From NCBI RefSeq assembly GCF_009295825.1, contig NZ_WHKF01000001.1:709088-773087 (forward strand): DNA of 64,000 nucleotides. Reading direction: 5' to 3'. How positions within the stretch are numbered: the first letter of the stretch is position 1; each line of letters begins with the position of its first letter. A program made the translations under genes and the position numbers. This document shows positions 62,101 through 64,000 of the stretch, piece after piece. The stretch comes from Marinifilum sp. N1E240. Its GTDB lineage: Bacteria > Bacteroidota > Bacteroidia > Bacteroidales > Marinifilaceae. The notes beneath the pieces were generated by a model. It searched no databases and was not told the DNA's origin. It saw nothing but the letters and a program-made list of their open reading frames with translations.

Positions 62101-62197
62101 TTAAAATCTGTTAAGACAATTAATTGCAGAACAGATAAGAAAATCAGATGAATACATCTTTTATTATAAGTTGCTAAACTTTTTTATGTATTTATCT

Positions 62198-62233
62198 AAA
62201 AGGCCGCCTGACTTCTTCAGCCATCCGACCTTT
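62198..62233 (+). promoter_or_regulatory. Stem-loop in the 5' leader of ClC paralogue 2
   Basis: AAAGGCCG pairs with the CGACCTTT end (with mismatches) and an inner CTGA/TCAG stem caps it with a CTTCT loop. It sits in the proposed leader, 48 nt before the start codon. It has no T-run after it. Its sequence does not match the fluoride riboswitch core as I know it. Confidence 0.4.
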
Positions 62234-62281
62234 GAGTTTTAATTTAGTAGAGTTTAATTAGGCTAATCTGGATTCGGAGTA

Positions 62282-64000
62282 ATGAAGAATAAAAGTTTGC
62301 TTTCCCGTTTTTTAATTTGGAGGGTAAAGAACATCAGGGAACGTCAATTCGTTCTAATTTTAAGTTTTATAGTTGGTCTTGTTAGTGGTTTGGCTGCCCT
62401 ATTGTTGAAGAATGCCATTCATTTTACACACCATTTTTTAACACATCGTTTGCATGTTGAATCTGCCAACTTATTATATTTGGCATATCCAGCGGTGGGG
62501 ATTCTCTTAACAGTTTTGTTCGTAAAGTTCTTTGTGAAGGATAATATTGGACATGGAGTTTCTAGAATTCTGTATGCCATATCGAAGAAAAACTCTTTGA
62601 TAAAATCACATAATAATTTCTCTTCGGTGGTTGCCAGTACTCTAACTATTGGGTTTGGTGGATCGGTAGGAGCAGAGGCACCAGTAGTTTTAACGGGAGC
62701 ATCCATTGGATCCAATTTGGGTCGAATGTTCCACATGAATCAAAAAATCATCACCCTGATGGTTGGTTGCGGTGCAGCAGGAGCAATTGGAGGAATCTTT
62801 AAAGCACCAATGGCTGGAATGGTATTTACACTGGAGGTGTTAATGCTTGATTTGACTATGGCATCGCTAATTCCATTGCTGATTTCATCGATTACAGGAG
62901 CAAGTATTTCCTATTTTTTCATGGGTAAAGGAGTGTTGCTATCCTATGATGTAACGGAGCCTTTTGTAATTGGTAACTTTCCATACTACATTCTGCTTGG
63001 TGTATTCGCAGGTTTGGTTTCTCTATATTTTACGCGTTTTTCCATGTATTTGGAATCTTTATTTGATAAGGTGACCAATTGCTATCGTAAAATGTTAATT
63101 GGTGGGCTTGCCTTGGGGATTCTAATCTTTTTATTTCCTCCACTTTATGGAGAAGGATACAGTACAATTCAAGCTCTATTAAATGGTGATCACACTTATT
63201 TAGTCAACAACAGTATCTTTTATTTTTTGAAAGATAACTATTGGTTGTTACTTGGTTATATCGTTCTGATATTAGGGTTTAAAGTTATTGCTTCAACCGT
63301 TACTACTGGTAGTGGAGGTGTTGGTGGTATTTTTGCACCATCCTTATTCTTAGGAGGTGTATCCGGCTTTTTTGTTGCTCGATTTGTGAATGGATTCAAT
63401 TTTGTGAATCTATCAGAAAGTAATTTCACCCTTATTGGGATGGCTGGAATGATGGCTGGGGTAATGCATGCTCCTTTAACTGCAATTTTCCTTATTGTTG
63501 AGATTACTGGCGGTTACGAGTTGTTTATTCCAATCATGATTACGGCAACTATCGCTTACCTAACCATCATGTATTTTGAACCGCATTCTATTTATACCAA
63601 GCGTTTGGCAAAACGTGGAGAGTTGATCACTCATAATAAGGACAAAGCCGTTTTAACCCTAATGAAAATGGGTAGAGTGATCGAGACTGACCTGAAGAAA
63701 GTTAAGCCAGATGCAACTTTAGGAGAATTGGTAAAGATCATATCACATTCACAGCGAAATATTTTCCCAGTTGTTGATGAAGAGGAAAAGTTGTTGGGAA
63801 TTGTATTGTTGGATGACATTCGAAATATCATGTTTAATCCAGAAATGTATGATGATACCTACGTTAGAAATCTGATGATAATGCCACCTGCGATATTGGA
63901 TGCCGATGCTCCAATGGAGAAGGTGATGAGAAGATTTGAAGAAACAGGAGCCTGGAACCTTCCGGTTACTCAGGATGAAAAATATTTGGGATTTGTATCA
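62282..64000 (+). CDS. ClC-family chloride channel/transporter with CBS domains, paralogue 2 (3' end outside window)
   Basis: 573 codons are visible and the frame is open to the window end, within the second CBS domain. It begins MKNKSLLSRFLIWRVKN and aligns with paralogue 1 without gaps through residue 190. Glu132 is kept but in GAEAP rather than GLEGP, and the first filter segment is HGVSR (91-95) instead of HGIPN, so the Pro is lost. GGVGGIFAP is kept, and Val186 again replaces the internal proton Glu. Codon use matches the neighbours. Ion preference may differ from paralogue 1; this is inference. Confidence 0.9.
   Translation, partial: MKNKSLLSRFLIWRVKNIRERQFVLILSFIVGLVSGLAALLLKNAIHFTHHFLTHRLHVESANLLYLAYPAVGILLTVLFVKFFVKDNIGHGVSRILYAISKKNSLIKSHNNFSSVVASTLTIGFGGSVGAEAPVVLTGASIGSNLGRMFHMNQKIITLMVGCGAAGAIGGIFKAPMAGMVFTLEVLMLDLTMASLIPLLISSITGASISYFFMGKGVLLSYDVTEPFVIGNFPYYILLGVFAGLVSLYFTRFSMYLESLFDKVTNCYRKMLIGGLALGILIFLFPPLYGEGYSTIQALLNGDHTYLVNNSIFYFLKDNYWLLLGYIVLILGFKVIASTVTTGSGGVGGIFAPSLFLGGVSGFFVARFVNGFNFVNLSESNFTLIGMAGMMAGVMHAPLTAIFLIVEITGGYELFIPIMITATIAYLTIMYFEPHSIYTKRLAKRGELITHNKDKAVLTLMKMGRVIETDLKKVKPDATLGELVKIISHSQRNIFPVVDEEEKLLGIVLLDDIRNIMFNPEMYDDTYVRNLMIMPPAILDADAPMEKVMRRFEETGAWNLPVTQDEKYLGFVS

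Noticed and set aside
62198-62233. Fluoride riboswitch before the second ClC gene
   Set aside because: The hairpin does not carry the conserved fluoride-switch core as I know it, and the ClC filter is not the ClC-F type. Only a generic leader hairpin can be supported.

Overview
The window is 64 kb of AT-rich chromosomal DNA from a member of the Bacteroidota, most likely a marine facultative anaerobe of the Marinilabiliales/Marinifilaceae type (the lineage is inferred from protein style, not from a marker gene). The evidence is Bacteroidota-type -7 boxes (TAnnTTTG) before many genes, an almost complete lack of Shine-Dalgarno sequences, and lineage-typical families: DUF4494, DUF4831, DUF5522, a GH92 mannosidase, a START-like protein and an HAD-first FadN-type beta-oxidation protein. 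There is no phage, integrase, insertion sequence, CRISPR array or rRNA operon. It is a core-genome segment with unusually interesting intergenic DNA.

Layout. 1-3.5 kb: dacB (cut by the window edge), xseB, xseA and a MORN-repeat protein on the minus strand. 3.9-8.5 kb: an unknown helical protein, then dnaK divergent from panB and a pseudouridine synthase. 8.5-14.2 kb: cdd, a LysM glucosaminidase, a 1,097-residue secreted BNR/Asp-box protein and a small lipoprotein. 14.2-16.2 kb: an ECF sigma factor with a small membrane partner, facing another small membrane protein across a repeat-rich gap. 16.6-23.9 kb: a fatty-acid beta-oxidation operon (acyl-CoA ligase, fadN, fadA, fadE). 24.2-27.8 kb: an LptF/G permease, a lipoprotein, a hidden 55-residue DUF5522 gene and fmt in one tight operon, preceded by a START-like gene. 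28.1-28.5 kb: two identical tRNA-Met(CAT) units. 28.7-33.8 kb: a GH92 glycosidase, DUF4494, aspA and trmO. 34-38 kb: hemH, hemF, a small membrane protein and a POT peptide transporter. 38.4-43 kb: nnr, DUF4831 and pepD. 43-46 kb: DUF2062, a D-threonine aldolase-like enzyme and pncB. 46.3-50.8 kb: three tandem paralogous MFS transporters. 51-59.8 kb: a lipoprotein, purA, a Fur-family regulator, rel, an M16 peptidase pair and a nitronate monooxygenase/FabK-like flavoprotein. 60.2-64 kb: two tandem ClC-CBS proteins, the second cut by the window end.

Functional themes. Acyl-CoA ligase, FadN, FadA and FadE form a complete beta-oxidation cycle. The POT transporter, PepD and AspA suggest peptide and amino-acid use. 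nnr and pncB serve NAD repair and salvage, and hemF and hemH the last haem steps. DnaK, Rel and the sigma factor are stress and regulatory functions.

The most unusual observation is a set of three intergenic arrays of short degenerate tandem repeats with exact unit lengths (21, 23 and 21 bp) but unrelated sequences. Others are a sigma-54-like promoter with three helically phased motifs upstream of dnaK, a REP-like folded element next to two degenerate repeats of about 143 bp, and the tandem transporter paralogues. I found no convincing undescribed defence or mobile system.
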